Both the position numbers and the translations under genes were made by a program. A model generated the notes under the pieces. That model saw nothing but the letters and a program-made list of their open reading frames with translations, was not told the origin of the DNA and did no database searches. Positions 1 through 10,090 of a DNA stretch of 64,000 nt are shown in pieces (the first letter of the stretch is position 1; every line of letters starts with the position of its first letter). The DNA lies in contig NW_006767441.1 of NCBI RefSeq assembly GCF_000264995.1, positions 390,255-454,254 of the forward strand. Direction: 5' to 3'. Source of the stretch: Punctularia strigosozonata HHB-11173 SS5 (Eukaryota; Basidiomycota; Agaricomycetes; Corticiales; Punctulariaceae).

Positions 1-444
1 CAGAATCTCTTCAAGAAACTGGTAGGCTTTGAACCTGCGTTACGGAATATCTTTCCAAGAAAATGTCAAGAGGGAACGAGGCGGATTCGCATCTCCGGCG
101 AGGAATATCTTTACAGGAAAAGGTCAAAAAGGTAAGACGCTAGCAGGATTCGAACCTGCCTCACTCTTCAAGAGAACGTCAAAAAGCATGACCCTGTCAG
201 GATTCGAACCTGCTCCACACGATATCTCTTCAAAATAGTACGACGCTGGCAGGATTCGAACCTGCCTCACTCTTCAAGAGAACGTCAAAAAGTATGACCC
301 TGTCAGGATTCGAACCTGCCCCACACGATATCTCTTCAAAATAGTACGATGCTGGCAGGATTCGAACCTGCCCCACACGATAAAATAGTACGACACTGGC
401 AGGATTCGAACCTGCCCCACTCTTCAAGAGAACATCAAAAGGTA
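1..444 (-). repeat. Tandem array of tRNA-Ser 3' halves (T arm, acceptor 3' strand, Pol III terminator)
   Basis: Read on the minus strand, a segment made of a T arm (box B GGTTCGAATCC), an acceptor-like 3' strand and a run of 4-5 T is repeated. The T-arm core starts at about 146, 200, 252, 306, 358 and 402 on the plus strand, with the intact tRNA-Ser at 456 as the next member. Spacing alternates 54 and 52, with one shorter 44 step. Two spacer types alternate, so the higher-order unit is a dimer of about 106 bp. Two decayed copies lie near 25-40 and 75-95, and the array may extend past the window start. No copy has a D arm, box A or anticodon arm, so none is a whole tRNA. The unit matches the tRNA-Ser gene from its T arm through about 25 bp of its downstream flank, which suggests tandem amplification of the 3' end of that gene. 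Confidence 0.85.
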
Positions 445-526
445 CGACGCTGGCAGGATTCGAACCTACGCCCGGAAACCGGAAGAGATTTCTAATCTCT
501 CGCTATAACCACTCAGCCACAGCGCC
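445..526 (-). tRNA. tRNA-Ser(AGA)
   Basis: The minus strand folds as a complete 82-nt class II tRNA without an intron. The acceptor stem is GGCGCTG with CAGCGTC (one G-T pair), followed by discriminator G73, usual for eukaryotic tRNA-Ser. Box A is TGGCTGAGTGG. The anticodon stem AGAGA/TCTCT closes the loop TTAGAAA, giving anticodon AGA, which reads UCU. A long variable arm (TCCGG...CCGG) supports serine. Box B is GGTTCGAATCC. A T4 run on the minus strand (plus 437-440) serves as Pol III terminator. Directly downstream lies the array of 3'-half copies. Confidence 0.92.
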
Positions 527-889
527 ATGCTGATGTCGAGCACTGTATAATATATTATTCTTTCGGAACAGAGTAATGGTTCAAACGTGGCTCATCCTTC
601 GCTGGACCACTCGCGTGTTGAACGAGGAGTATATACCAAGCCAAGCCATGATACAACTAGCCTAAGCAACGTCGGGTCAAGGAGATCTTCAGGCGCAACC
701 TCTTTACATGAAGCGATCTATGGTCATCACGGTAACGAACCATCGATTCTAGCGACTCGGCTTAGTAAACAGGCGTTCACCTGAACCAAGCCAGCCAAAC
801 ATATCACTGCTCTTCGGCTACTATTGTCTAGTTGCTATCTCGCAACGGCTTTTGCTTGGATAATCGCAACCCTGGAACGTCGCTCAGGT
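527..889. other. Intergenic, nothing recognised
   Basis: This 363-bp stretch lies between the 5' end of tRNA-Ser and the 3' end of the helicase gene. No coding segment, repeat or RNA gene was recognised. Confidence 0.6.
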
Positions 890-2569
890 TCATCTTACGA
901 GCAAGTGTTGTCCACTATAAATAATCCCGTCAGGAATAGCGACATGTATCAGGAGCAAACGTACCATGAGGGGTGGCTCTGGAAGCAGAAACCCGGACGT
1001 GGCCATATCATTCGCGGTTTGAACCAGCTGAGTCGGTTTCCAGTTGAGCTTCCTGAGCGAGCCCTTGTAAAGGCCCAGCCATGCCTCGTACGTGCGTTCC
1101 TTGGTCAAACGGTTGACCTTTGACATAGCTTTCCAAGTTGCATCTAAATCTGTGCTGGCAGGCGCGGTGCGTCCTGGTGTGATCGGTATGCTTGCGATTT
1201 CCTTCAAGAAGACGGTCTCAAAGGGAGCGAGGAGTAGGAATCCTTGGCCAGCCTTGCCAGCGCGCCCCGTACGGCCCACCCGATGGATATACTGCTCCTG
1301 CGAGGAAGGCATCCCGATCTGGAATACGTGGGTCACGTCCGGAAAGTCCATACCACGGGCCGTTACGTCGCTCGAACAAAGGAGAGCTGATTTGACCTCT
1401 CGGAACGTCTTGGCCACGTTGTCACGCTTCGATTGGGACAACCGCGAGTGAATCTCTAGCACCGGCAAAGGAAGAGGCGGGGAGAGTTTGGAGTAGAGTT
1501 CGGCGGCGAGCTGTGCTTGGCGAGCCGTTGGATAAAAGAAGATGGCTTTCACCTGGCCATTCGCCTTTTTGAGTTCTTGACGGAGGAGGGTGAGTGCAAG
1601 GGCAGGAAGCTCATTCAAAGGAGCTGTGATCACAGTCTGAGGAACTCGCTCGTGGGTGCTAACGTCATCGGGGGAGATTGTACTGATGTGAACATAACCT
1701 GGACTGAGGATGGTGGACGCGATGGTCTTCACTTCCGGCGGTATCGTGGCCGAGAACAGTAGAGTCTGTCTTTGAGAAGGTGGAAGAGTCTGCATGATGG
1801 CTCGAATCTCTGGGTAGAATCCCTGGTCCACGAGGTTATCCGCCTCGTCCAGTACCAGAAAGTCGAGTTTGCCAAAGCAGGCGAGGCGTTGTGGATCTGA
1901 GAGATGGTCCTTGAGGCGCCCTGGTGTCGCAACAAGCAGATCTGGGCGCGTGAGGATCACACGAGAGTCAGTATTGACGTTCGTGCCCCCGGTGGACGTA
2001 TGTATGCGAATTTCTGGGATTCCCTTCGTCAGGACCTCGGCCTCCTTCGAAATTTGCCTGGCTAATTCTCTCGTAGGGGAGATGACGACAGCACGAATAC
2101 TTCGGGGCTGGGACGGCGGAGAAGCGAGAAGAGTCTGGATAGCAGGGATGAGAAATGCGAGTGTCTTGCCCGTACCAGTTTTCGCCTGTGCAAGGCAGTC
2201 CTTACCCTGAAGGATAGGTTCCAGCGTGGCCGCCTGAACCGGTGACATGACCGTGTATCCCAGGTTTTTATTGACCGCGTCCATCATTTGTCGAGTCAAG
2301 ATGCCTTGTGCATGCAAGTGAGCGAATTGGACATGCTCGCCATCTTTATTCGCGAAAGCCTGCGGAGGCGCAAGAATGGGATTTGATAATGCCTGAGCTT
2401 GCGTAGCAAAGGTTGCTGACGGTCCCTGCGATGTGTGCAGTGGGGCTGGTCCTTGTCCTCGAGCAGGGCGTCCACGTCCACGTCCGCGTCGAGGACGTCC
2501 TCTGTAGGGATGGGACATGGTCGAAAGGAGCAAACTCTGGAAGGATCGCGTCGCGCGAAAGAACGACAT
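890..2569 (-). CDS. DEAD-box ATP-dependent RNA helicase, MSS116-like (mitochondrial)
   Basis: An uninterrupted 559-residue frame carries a full DEAD-box helicase core: Q-motif region (TVMSPVQ), motif I AKTGTGKT, Ia PTRELA, Ib TPGR, II DEAD, III SAT, motif V ARGMDFP and motif VI HRVGRTGRAG. The first 17 residues (MSFFRATRSFQSLLLST) are basic, hydroxylated and free of acid, as in a mitochondrial presequence, and an RG-rich tract follows. MSS116 helicases are RNA chaperones that help group I and II intron splicing and translation in mitochondria; the spacing of motifs and the C-terminal extension (WKAMSKVNRLTKERTYEAWL region) fit that family. An in-frame ATG at 2518 begins a form lacking the presequence. 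The gene is divergent from TAP42, with only 76 bp between start codons. The exact orthology is inferred. Confidence 0.88.
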   Translation of the reverse strand: MSFFRATRSFQSLLLSTMSHPYRGRPRRGRGRGRPARGQGPAPLHTSQGPSATFATQAQALSNPILAPPQAFANKDGEHVQFAHLHAQGILTRQMMDAVNKNLGYTVMSPVQAATLEPILQGKDCLAQAKTGTGKTLAFLIPAIQTLLASPPSQPRSIRAVVISPTRELARQISKEAEVLTKGIPEIRIHTSTGGTNVNTDSRVILTRPDLLVATPGRLKDHLSDPQRLACFGKLDFLVLDEADNLVDQGFYPEIRAIMQTLPPSQRQTLLFSATIPPEVKTIASTILSPGYVHISTISPDDVSTHERVPQTVITAPLNELPALALTLLRQELKKANGQVKAIFFYPTARQAQLAAELYSKLSPPLPLPVLEIHSRLSQSKRDNVAKTFREVKSALLCSSDVTARGMDFPDVTHVFQIGMPSSQEQYIHRVGRTGRAGKAGQGFLLLAPFETVFLKEIASIPITPGRTAPASTDLDATWKAMSKVNRLTKERTYEAWLGLYKGSLRKLNWKPTQLVQTANDMATSGFLLPEPPLMVRLLLIHVAIPDGIIYSGQHLLVR

Positions 2570-2645
2570 GGGTGCAGAGCTTGCGCACGTCCACAGTCGC
2601 GAGTCGTGTCATCACCGGCACCCTTTTTCATCACAACAATCCATC
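2570..2645. promoter_or_regulatory. 76-bp shared divergent promoter
   Basis: Only 76 bp separate the start codons of the helicase (-) and TAP42 (+). Both 5' UTRs and core promoters must overlap here or extend into the neighbouring gene. No TATA box is evident. The regulatory role is inferred from the layout. Confidence 0.5.
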
Positions 2646-4058
2646 ATGGCAAATTTGAATCTACCGGCACTGTTTCGTAGAGCTTTGAAGGACTTATCCA
2701 AGGCAGCATCACTACCTGTCGTAAAGGATGAGACCCAGGTACGCCCTACATGCCTCACTGTCTGACCGTCGGTTCATGCTAATGAATCAGGAACTCGTTC
2801 GTTCAGCCCGACGTGATCTGCAGGAAGTCATAAGCCGCGTAAATGCGCTTTCCTTGTTCAGTCCGAATGAATCTGTGGAAGACGTTTCTACGCGCGATCT
2901 CGTATATCTCTTCACGCCTTTCGCAGCCGCAGAAGCAGAAGGGAGAGTGCGAATGTCAGAGCCAGAGGAGAGAATTGAACGGATAATTGCTTCAAGAGTA
3001 CGTTTACCTTGCACCATGCATGTGTATTCTTGAGTGACGGTCGTATCGTAGGGTTACCTTCAGACCTTCGTCGATCGCCTTCTCTCGTACGGTGTCATCC
3101 CCGAAGCAGAGCAGAAGTTGTATGGGGCTTCCTCTACTCAGGTCCAAGATGCCACTCGGAGAAGAGAAATGAAGATCAAGCAATACAAAGCCGAGAAGGA
3201 GCTGCGTGCACAAATCGAGGCGCGCTTTTCTTTGTGAAGTTTATTGGAATGCTCATGCTCAGACCTATTCAGGCTATTCGTAAACGTCGACGCCAGACAC
3301 CTGTCGAAGAAGACGATTCGTCTGATTTGAACCTCATCGCATCGCTACTGCCTTCTTCTTCGGCTGTACCAGACGAAGATGGCGATGACACGGATGACGT
3401 CCTTCGACAAGCGACGCTTGCTCTCTTGCGGCTCATGTACACGCAAGCTCAATCCCAACTCGCAAGTCTCGAACAAGAACTGGCTCTACTTCGCTCTGCC
3501 CCGCCTCGACCGCCCACTGTGCCCGAGTCTAGCAGGAGCGACGACGCGAAGGATTGGCGCTTGGATATACCGACCGCGCCTCGAGACGGGCCTCTTCTTG
3601 ATCCTAATGGAAAGGTAGATCCATCCGCCGTGGGAGTGGGGTTCTTCTGACCAACTAAACTTCCAACAGCCAATGCGCCCATTCACAATTTTGCCTGCTG
3701 GCGCATCCGATCGAGCCGAAGTGCAGTCCCAGGTTTTCCGACCAGATCATAGGCTACCAACAATGAGTATCGATGAGTATCTGGAGATTGAACGCCAACG
3801 TGGCAACATCATCACGGGCGGCGGGTGCGTCGAATGTTCTAACATAGACAGTACGATTCATTATTGATGCGTTATTCACGTAGGCCTGTTTCCATGGAAC
3901 AACCTACGACATCTGAACAGCTAGCAATCGATGCGGAACAGGATGGCTCTGCGTTTGGAGCGCAGCGCGAAGAAGAGAAGCGCCAGAAGGACGAGAATTG
4001 GGCGCGATACACGGATGCAAACCCGCGTGGTGCAGGGAATAGCATGAACAGAGGCTGA
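2646..4058 (+). CDS. TAP42: TAP42/alpha-4 family PP2A-associated protein
   Basis: Six exons, about 2646-2738, 2791-2997, 3052-3219, 3273-3614, 3670-3824 and 3884-4058, join in phase to about 379 aa. TAP42 binds PP2A and PP2A-like catalytic subunits and is an effector of TORC1. Family marks are the helical N-terminal half, the basic stretch AIRKRRRQTP, the DDAKDWRLDIP region, the conserved MSIDEYLEIE segment near the C-terminus, and the diagnostic ending YTDANPRGAGNSMNRG. The third intron (3220-3272, 53 nt) seems to begin with GC rather than GT, because only that junction keeps phase 0 and rebuilds the conserved ...RAQIE-AIRKRRR... passage. It is divergent from the helicase gene and convergent with GTR1. 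Confidence 0.93.
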
Positions 4059-4295
4059 ACGTGGCAAGCAATGAAAGATGGGAAATAAGGAAACTCTAAA
4101 ATGTATTTCATGGCTCGAATATGACGGCCTGAAGGATGCACCCTATACATCCAACTGGTAAAGATATTATAACAGATCCCACTCGCATGGATCGTCAGCG
4201 CGAAAATTCCGATTGATGCCTCCGGAACTTGCAAGAAGTTGCCGTAGCCGCGAGGCTGGTCAGTGATGTTATCGAAGGATTGTGTTCTCCAGTCT

Positions 4296-5546
4296 TCATA
4301 CGAGCGTATCACCTTGCAACTCCTCAAACTTCCTTCTGGCAAGCTGAATGTTCATCTTCAATGCTGCAGTTTCTGTATGTTGCGTTTCAGTCTATCAACA
4401 GCTAGAAATCTCGCATCCAGGGCTGAACTGACCAATTGTTGGATCGTGCACGATTATAAGCACATACATATTCTTCGTCAACTCGTCCAGCACCGCAGTA
4501 CATTCCGGAAACTCGAGCTCAAGGGAGCGGAACTCCTCTCTCACCCTTGCGCACGAGTGTTTGAAGGCTTTGATCAACTCCGAGGTTCGTTCGTATCGTG
4601 TGGGATCGAGAGCGTCACCGTGTGGATCCTCCGTGCTGTCTTCCAATCTAGGGGAGTCCTGAGTACCGGAGGAGGCTCCGGCGACTGGAGGGAGAATGGC
4701 GGACGTTGCGATGACCAGGAACGTCGTGCGCTCGAAGAGAATGACTTCAGTTGCACTGCAGGCTTCCGCGAATGTGGTGAGATGCTTGGACAGGACTGCA
4801 GCGTTGGGAATGAGAGCGTGCACTATCCGGGACCATGCCTGTATGTCATGTTCAGATCGGAGCCTGAATTGATGAATTTGAACGAAGCGCACCCTATACA
4901 AGCTTTCGTCGTGTATTGTCGTTCCAAACACCTGTATATCGAAATCCACCTTTTGTCGCTCGCCTTTTTGCCCCAGGAGCATCGCCTTCTGTTTCTCGAG
5001 AATCTTCTTGCGATCGCCTCTCACAAGATCCATCTTGTGTATCAACAGGAAGACGTTGGCTTCCGGGCTGTATTTGGCCAACGCATCGAGACAATCACGA
5101 TAGTACTCCAGATCCTTCTCTCGGGATTTGCGCTCGGCATCAGTCTCTTTCGTCAGAGCGGCAACGTCAAACACGTAGATGAGCACGCCGACATGCGAGA
5201 ATATGGTGGGGCGTTGTGCGGAGAGGTATGAGTCCATGAAGCCGTCTTGACCACCGCAGTCCCACAGGTTGAGGGTGAGGTCTCCGAGGAAGCGGACATG
5301 GTTTTGCTCGACGTCCATGGTGACTCCAAGGCGAGAGGTAAGGGATGCCGGATTGTTAGAGCTGTGCGTAGGTCATCGATATCATACGGATGCGCAAAGG
5401 GAAAAGGAGACGCACAATATCATGGACCGCATAGACGTCTTCCCGCTGCCAGAGGCACCCATGAGCAGGACCTTGCATCATGCATCTGTTAGTGAAGTCA
5501 GATTGAGTAGCGCTGCGTTTGATGAAATGCTCACCTTCTTCTTCAT
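4296..5546 (-). CDS. GTR1: Rag-family small GTPase Gtr1 (RagA/B)
   Basis: Four exons (5535-5546, 5416-5471, 4433-5361, 4296-4372) join in phase to 357 aa. The first coding exon is only 12 nt (MKKK). The P-loop GASGSGKTSM, switch II WDCGGQD and the HKMDL guanine-specificity motif (NKxD-like) are present. The C-terminal roadblock-like half ends with ETAALKMNIQLARRKFEELQ, characteristic of Gtr1/RagA. With Gtr2/RagC this GTPase recruits and activates TORC1 at the vacuole in response to amino acids. A Ser/Pro/acidic-rich insert near residues 250-280 (about 4660-4720) interrupts the C-terminal half. The gene is convergent with TAP42, 237 bp apart. Confidence 0.93.
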
Positions 5547-5807
5547 GGTGACTAGTGGCTTGGCCCCGGGCTGGTGGTGACCGAGGACGGACAAGAGTTG
5601 CACTAGACGCGACTTCCGCGACGCTCACCGCTCTACTTCGTACATTAACGTTTCTACTTTCAACTCAAGATTCGCAACCTCGGAGTCAGTTACGGATACT
5701 ATATGTACATTGGCATTGCTCGGGAGTTACGTTGTACAAGTAGGCTGATTATAGTACAAAAACATGGTGTTGAATCCGATCTGGCATCCAGTCGCGCGAT
5801 AACGTCA

Positions 5808-7100
5808 TCACTTTTGTTCATCACCTTTGTTCTCGTCCTTGCCTTCCTCCTCAGGTGACTTCTTCTTCTGAATCTTCACGTACGCGTCGTCTCGCTCTCC
5901 AGCAGGAATCGCCTCGACGTCCCCACCGATCTACAGATATACAGATTTAGTAGTCTGTCACTGCAAAATTGATCAGACAACTGTACCTTGCCGGAGTTCT
6001 CGAAGTGCGCCTTGTCCCTCTCCTCACGGATGGCGGTGAGCTCGGCAGTCAGAAGTCCATGACCGGGCGCGGGACCCCAATAGGAAGTACCGGCCAGTGA
6101 ACCAATGATGCTGGCAACCGATGCATTAGTGGTGGAACGCGTCGAGTTGGTCTTGAAGCTCTTACCAGGTGCCGACGAGGATCGAAAGGTAGAACCGATA
6201 CTGAGAGTACCACTGGGGCGCTGCAGCTCGTGTGAGTATCAACAAGGCGTAATTTTGACGCAAGTCTCACTCCATCCAGCGTTCGTCGCCTGAAGATCGG
6301 CATACCACAAGCCCGTAAAGCCCACCCACTGTGTGATCAAGGCAGTAGTGGGCTCAAGTGCGAGCGTCGGCCAAGCATACAGGACTGGCGCGGCGCCCAA
6401 TGCCAACCTCTTCCAACCTTGGTGGCCCCCATAGCCGGCGAACTCCATGCCCCAATGCAAGGCCCCAAGGAAGGAGAGCATGACGGCGCCGTACGTCACT
6501 TGGATGTTCATCGCCTGGTCCAAAATGGTCAGGGCAACTCCTGGGTCCACGTTCGACCCTAAGCCCAGCGCGGCAAGCCCAGCTTGGCGAGCAAGATACA
6601 CCGTGGTTCCGGATGCTAGAATATACGGGATTCCACCTATCGGCCCGTCAATGATCCATGGACGTCATCGGCATTGTAAGGCGACATACCTGCGAGGCCG
6701 AAGGCGATGTAATCTTTTGGCACTGACTTGGCAACAGCAGACGTCACTCCGAGCTGGATAACACCGTCTTTAGCCAGTTTCCGAGTTCTTTGAGAACGGT
6801 ACCCACGAAAGTCTGTTGCGTCGGCGCTACTGCGTCGCTGGTCATATTAGCACCTGCAATCGTCCTTGCGACATCGCTTGCTGAGTTTCCGAGCTCTTCT
6901 TTGACATTGGTAGCCGCGTGTGCAACAGTTTGCGACCCAGGGCGGCCGGAAACAGACGATGCTGCGCCTCTGACAAGAATGGGGCTAATAAATTTTGGTC
7001 GCAGCGGCTGGAAACGCGGGGCGCGAGCAGGCGCGCGTAAGGTGAAGGCCGAGCGACGGAGTGTCGCGCGCGATAATACTGAGCTGGAGACAGAGTTCAT
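5808..7100 (-). CDS. TMEM69/DUF3429 mitochondrial inner membrane protein
   Basis: A multi-exon gene. The N-terminal exon (7100 to about 6807) is Arg/Ser/Ala-rich without early acids (MNSVSSSVLSRATLRRSAF), a likely mitochondrial targeting sequence. A 53-nt intron (6754-6806) follows, then exons at about 6690-6753 and 6272-6636 encoding membrane segments of the DUF3429/TMEM69 family (MLSFLGALHWGMEFAGYGG; LALEPTTALITQWVGFTGLW). Later exons encode WYSQYRFYLSILVGT, GSLAGTSYWGPAPGHG, and a charged tail ending EEEGKDENKGDEQK. The start at 7100 is the first ATG; the frame upstream opens only with TTG. The molecular function of this family is not known to me. The gene lies in tandem behind the M28 peptidase. 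Confidence 0.85.
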
Positions 7101-7418
7101 GGCGATGGGATGCAACCACTCGTCCTTGGTTCGTCTCGATCATATATGGTCCACTGACGCTGGAGTGCACCTATGATGTCATCGGCTTCACAGATCGGCA
7201 AACCGGATATATTTAGCATCGCGGTTGGTGCAGCCACTTGCGCGATCCAACCCAGTCGCCATGGATGACCGCTACGTGTCGACGTCAACCATGTACATCT
7301 CAATGCTTTCCCAGCGCCGACATTGTCATTGCTCGAGAAGTTACTTCCAACACGATGCAGCGAGTGATAATACCACCGGATGTTCTCTCGGTCGCGGTAT
7401 CGCATTCTGCCTGCAAAA
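7101..7418. other. Intergenic, nothing recognised
   Basis: This 318-bp spacer between the M28 peptidase stop and the TMEM69-like start presumably holds the 3' UTR of one gene and the promoter of the other. No distinct element was seen. Confidence 0.5.
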
Positions 7419-9166
7419 TCAATCTGGCAGAGGCAAAGCAGCAGGACTTCGGAATCCGTTTTTACCGACGGCGCGAATCTAGGCGCTGATTCAGCTGGTG
7501 AATCGGCGAGCGGGACAACGATGAGCTCACCCCGAACACGACGTTATCCTTGGACTCCTCCACGGTCACTTTGCTGTCAAGGCCGACGGGGATGACGTTC
7601 TCCCAGAACGGTTGTATGGTCTCCCGCCAAAGTACTTCGTAGCCAGCGATGTTCGGATCATCGTCGACGACCCACGTCAGCGTCGAGTTGTTCGTCAGGA
7701 CTGAATTATCGATGGTGGCATTTTTTGGGGTGCCTAAAGTACTAATCAATGCCTGAACATGTCGTATCAACATCGAGAGTCGCACCTGGAGCAGAGGCAA
7801 GCGAGAAAATCGCCACGCCATTGACCTTGGCGACTCGATTGATGAAGTCAAAGTCACAGAACTCTATCAAGTCACCAAACTGTTCACCAGTCGTAGGGTC
7901 CACTCGAACGTCCTGGAGAGCCCATGAGCTAGGGGTTGCTACGGGTTCTGCCACGAACCTGATGCTGGTGCGCGAAGTTCTCATGGGGCTCCGTGAAGCG
8001 CGCGGCCGGGTAGCCTCGTTGCAAGAACGGCTCGTGATCACCACCACGGAGGAAACGATCCAGACGATACACCACACGTACTGAGATACATGGGAACCAT
8101 TAGCTTAGTCTGGAGATGTAATACGATACAAGCACACACCTTTCATATCGGTAAAGGTGTTCGTCGCAACCTCGTGTACGAATCGGCCCAATTCTCGAGC
8201 CGGCGAGTCGTTTTCTCCGCCGATCTGTTCGAGCGTTGACTGAACGGAGGCAGACGCGAAGGTGGGCACGCCCTGCGCGAAAAGACGAATGCTGTTCGGG
8301 TCGCGCACTCCGTTGTCCGCCTTCGACGAGCCGACGATGTCGTTTGTGAACATGCCTTGGACGTCGGCTCCCTCATCCTGGAGCACCTGTGCTAGGTGGT
8401 CCGATCCAAGAAGCCCTTGCTCTTCACCGGCAACGGCGGCAAATATCATGGTGGCCGACGGTGGCGGCTGCATCTCATCCATCAGTTCAGCCTTCCTGCA
8501 TGGTACAGGGGCTGACATACGTGCTGAGAGAAAATACGAGCCAATTCCATGATCACGGCAACACCGGAGGCATCGTCATCAGCGCCAGGCGCATCGTCCA
8601 CGTTGTTGAGAATACTGGTAACCCGAGAGTCGTAGTGGCCAGTCACCACATATATTCGATTTGTTTTCGACGTGCCCTCGATACGAAGCGCCACGTCCGT
8701 GATAGGTGTAGCGTTGACGAATAAACCAGCAACGGGGGCTTGAATGTACGACGGTAGCGAGACGGTCACGTTGGATCCCTTGAATGCATTGGCCGCAAAG
8801 CCTCGCATCTGAGACGCAATCCAGTCCCTCGCAGCGCCTGGACGGTTCATTGGTAAGATTGAACCGGTTATGAGTCCATCACTCACCAATACCGCGCACG
8901 GGATCCGTCTGACTCGACGCCGTGTGGCGGGTGCCGAAGGACACGAGCTTTTGAATAATAGACTCGATGTTTGAGGTGCTAACTTGGTTCAACATACTTC
9001 GAAGCTGAGAGGAAACTTGCTGCGGTTGCAGCGCAATGCCAGGGCCCGTGGGCCAGGCGTCGTTGATCGTGCATTGGCGAGGATATAGCTGCACATTGCG
9101 CTCTTCGAACCGGTCAGCACGAGCAGAGGAAACGACCAACAAGAGCCCAAGTAAGCCAAACTTCAT
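7419..9166 (-). CDS. Secreted M28-family zinc aminopeptidase
   Basis: A multi-exon gene, about 480-500 aa. The start at 9166 gives a clear signal peptide ([17 protein letters not shown]). The M28 metal sites are visible in order: GHYDSR (His ligand), PGADDDASG (bridging Asp), [10 protein letters not shown] (catalytic Glu and Glu ligand), TNDIVG (Asp ligand), and the final His in [13 protein letters not shown]. The C-terminal part, with [20 protein letters not shown], resembles a fibronectin type III fold, as in fungal M28 enzymes of this type. The last exon encodes [19 protein letters not shown] and is joined across a GTGAGC...CCTAG intron in phase. It probably releases N-terminal residues from extracellular peptides during nutrient acquisition. 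Confidence 0.9.
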
Positions 9167-10090
9167 CGCAGAAAAATTGGGGGGTGAGGCTCTGAAAGTC
9201 GGCTCAGCATCGACCGCCCTTTTATCAAAGATCGGATATCTGCCCGAAATTATGCGCGCTGCTCGCGGATACAGAGTGGGCATCAACCATGAGGCCATGT
9301 GTCGACATGAATAGACATAGACCGACGGAGCTCCAGCTAGGATCATGTGTTGTGGTGCTATGCCCAGACGTCAGGAGGGAACCATCTTCCACCTCCTGTC
9401 TTCGCAACAGGGTCAATCAACACTCTTCTGCATTTTGCAACGGAAGAATATGATTCAAAATCGCATTGGCCCTCGCTCATACGAGTGCATCTGTGGCAGC
9501 AGGAGTATATCAGGGAGACTCGGAAGCTGGAATCTCTGGGAGCAGCAGCAAGGAAGCAGGATAGTTAGATAGAAGGTCGCCAAAGTTCCAAACGAAGTCG
9601 GTCGTGAGTATGCAGGGTCCGTAGCAGTCCATGATCCCAGACGAAGCATAAGGGCCAGCCGTAAAGATGGCGCCTTCTTGACAAGATTGCTTGAGAAAAT
9701 CGCGAAGCACGGTCACACACCTGAACTGCGCACGGTTGACCTAACACCAAAAACGCTGCTTACTAACTTCTATACGCCTGTGAACAATAATCGGTCGAAC
9801 GAGGAAAACTGCATGCTCGAGAAAAAGTCGGGCCTGACCACGCCGTCATCGCGTTGATTGTCGTGCTTTGAATACATTGGCATTTATATGTGTACTTCTT
9901 GCTATATGCTGCTCGTCTTCTTCCAAATTCTCTACGGCATAACGTTGATTGCGATCCCACGAGAAAGGCCCATATTTGATCGTAATAGTCGCCGAATGGG
10001 ACACTCTACAATTCCGTTCCCAACCTGTGGTGACAAAACGCGAAAAATCAATGATTAGCAAGGTGTACTCGAATGCTGACATGTATAGGT
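9167..10090. other. Intergenic with one exon-like piece
   Basis: This 924-bp stretch separates the M28 peptidase and AHA1. It contains a 68-codon open frame on the minus strand at about 9510-9716 with protein-like composition (TDFVWNFGDLLSNYPASLL) but no ATG-led context that I could extend. It may be a gene remnant or chance. Nothing else was recognised. Confidence 0.4.

Noticed and set aside
1-444. Regularly spaced repeats resembling a CRISPR array
   Set aside because: The repeated core is a tRNA T arm, spacers are themselves repeated in two types, and the genome is eukaryotic.
4263-5231. 322-codon plus-strand open frame
   Set aside because: Antisense shadow of GTR1, whose minus-strand reading shows complete GTPase motifs.
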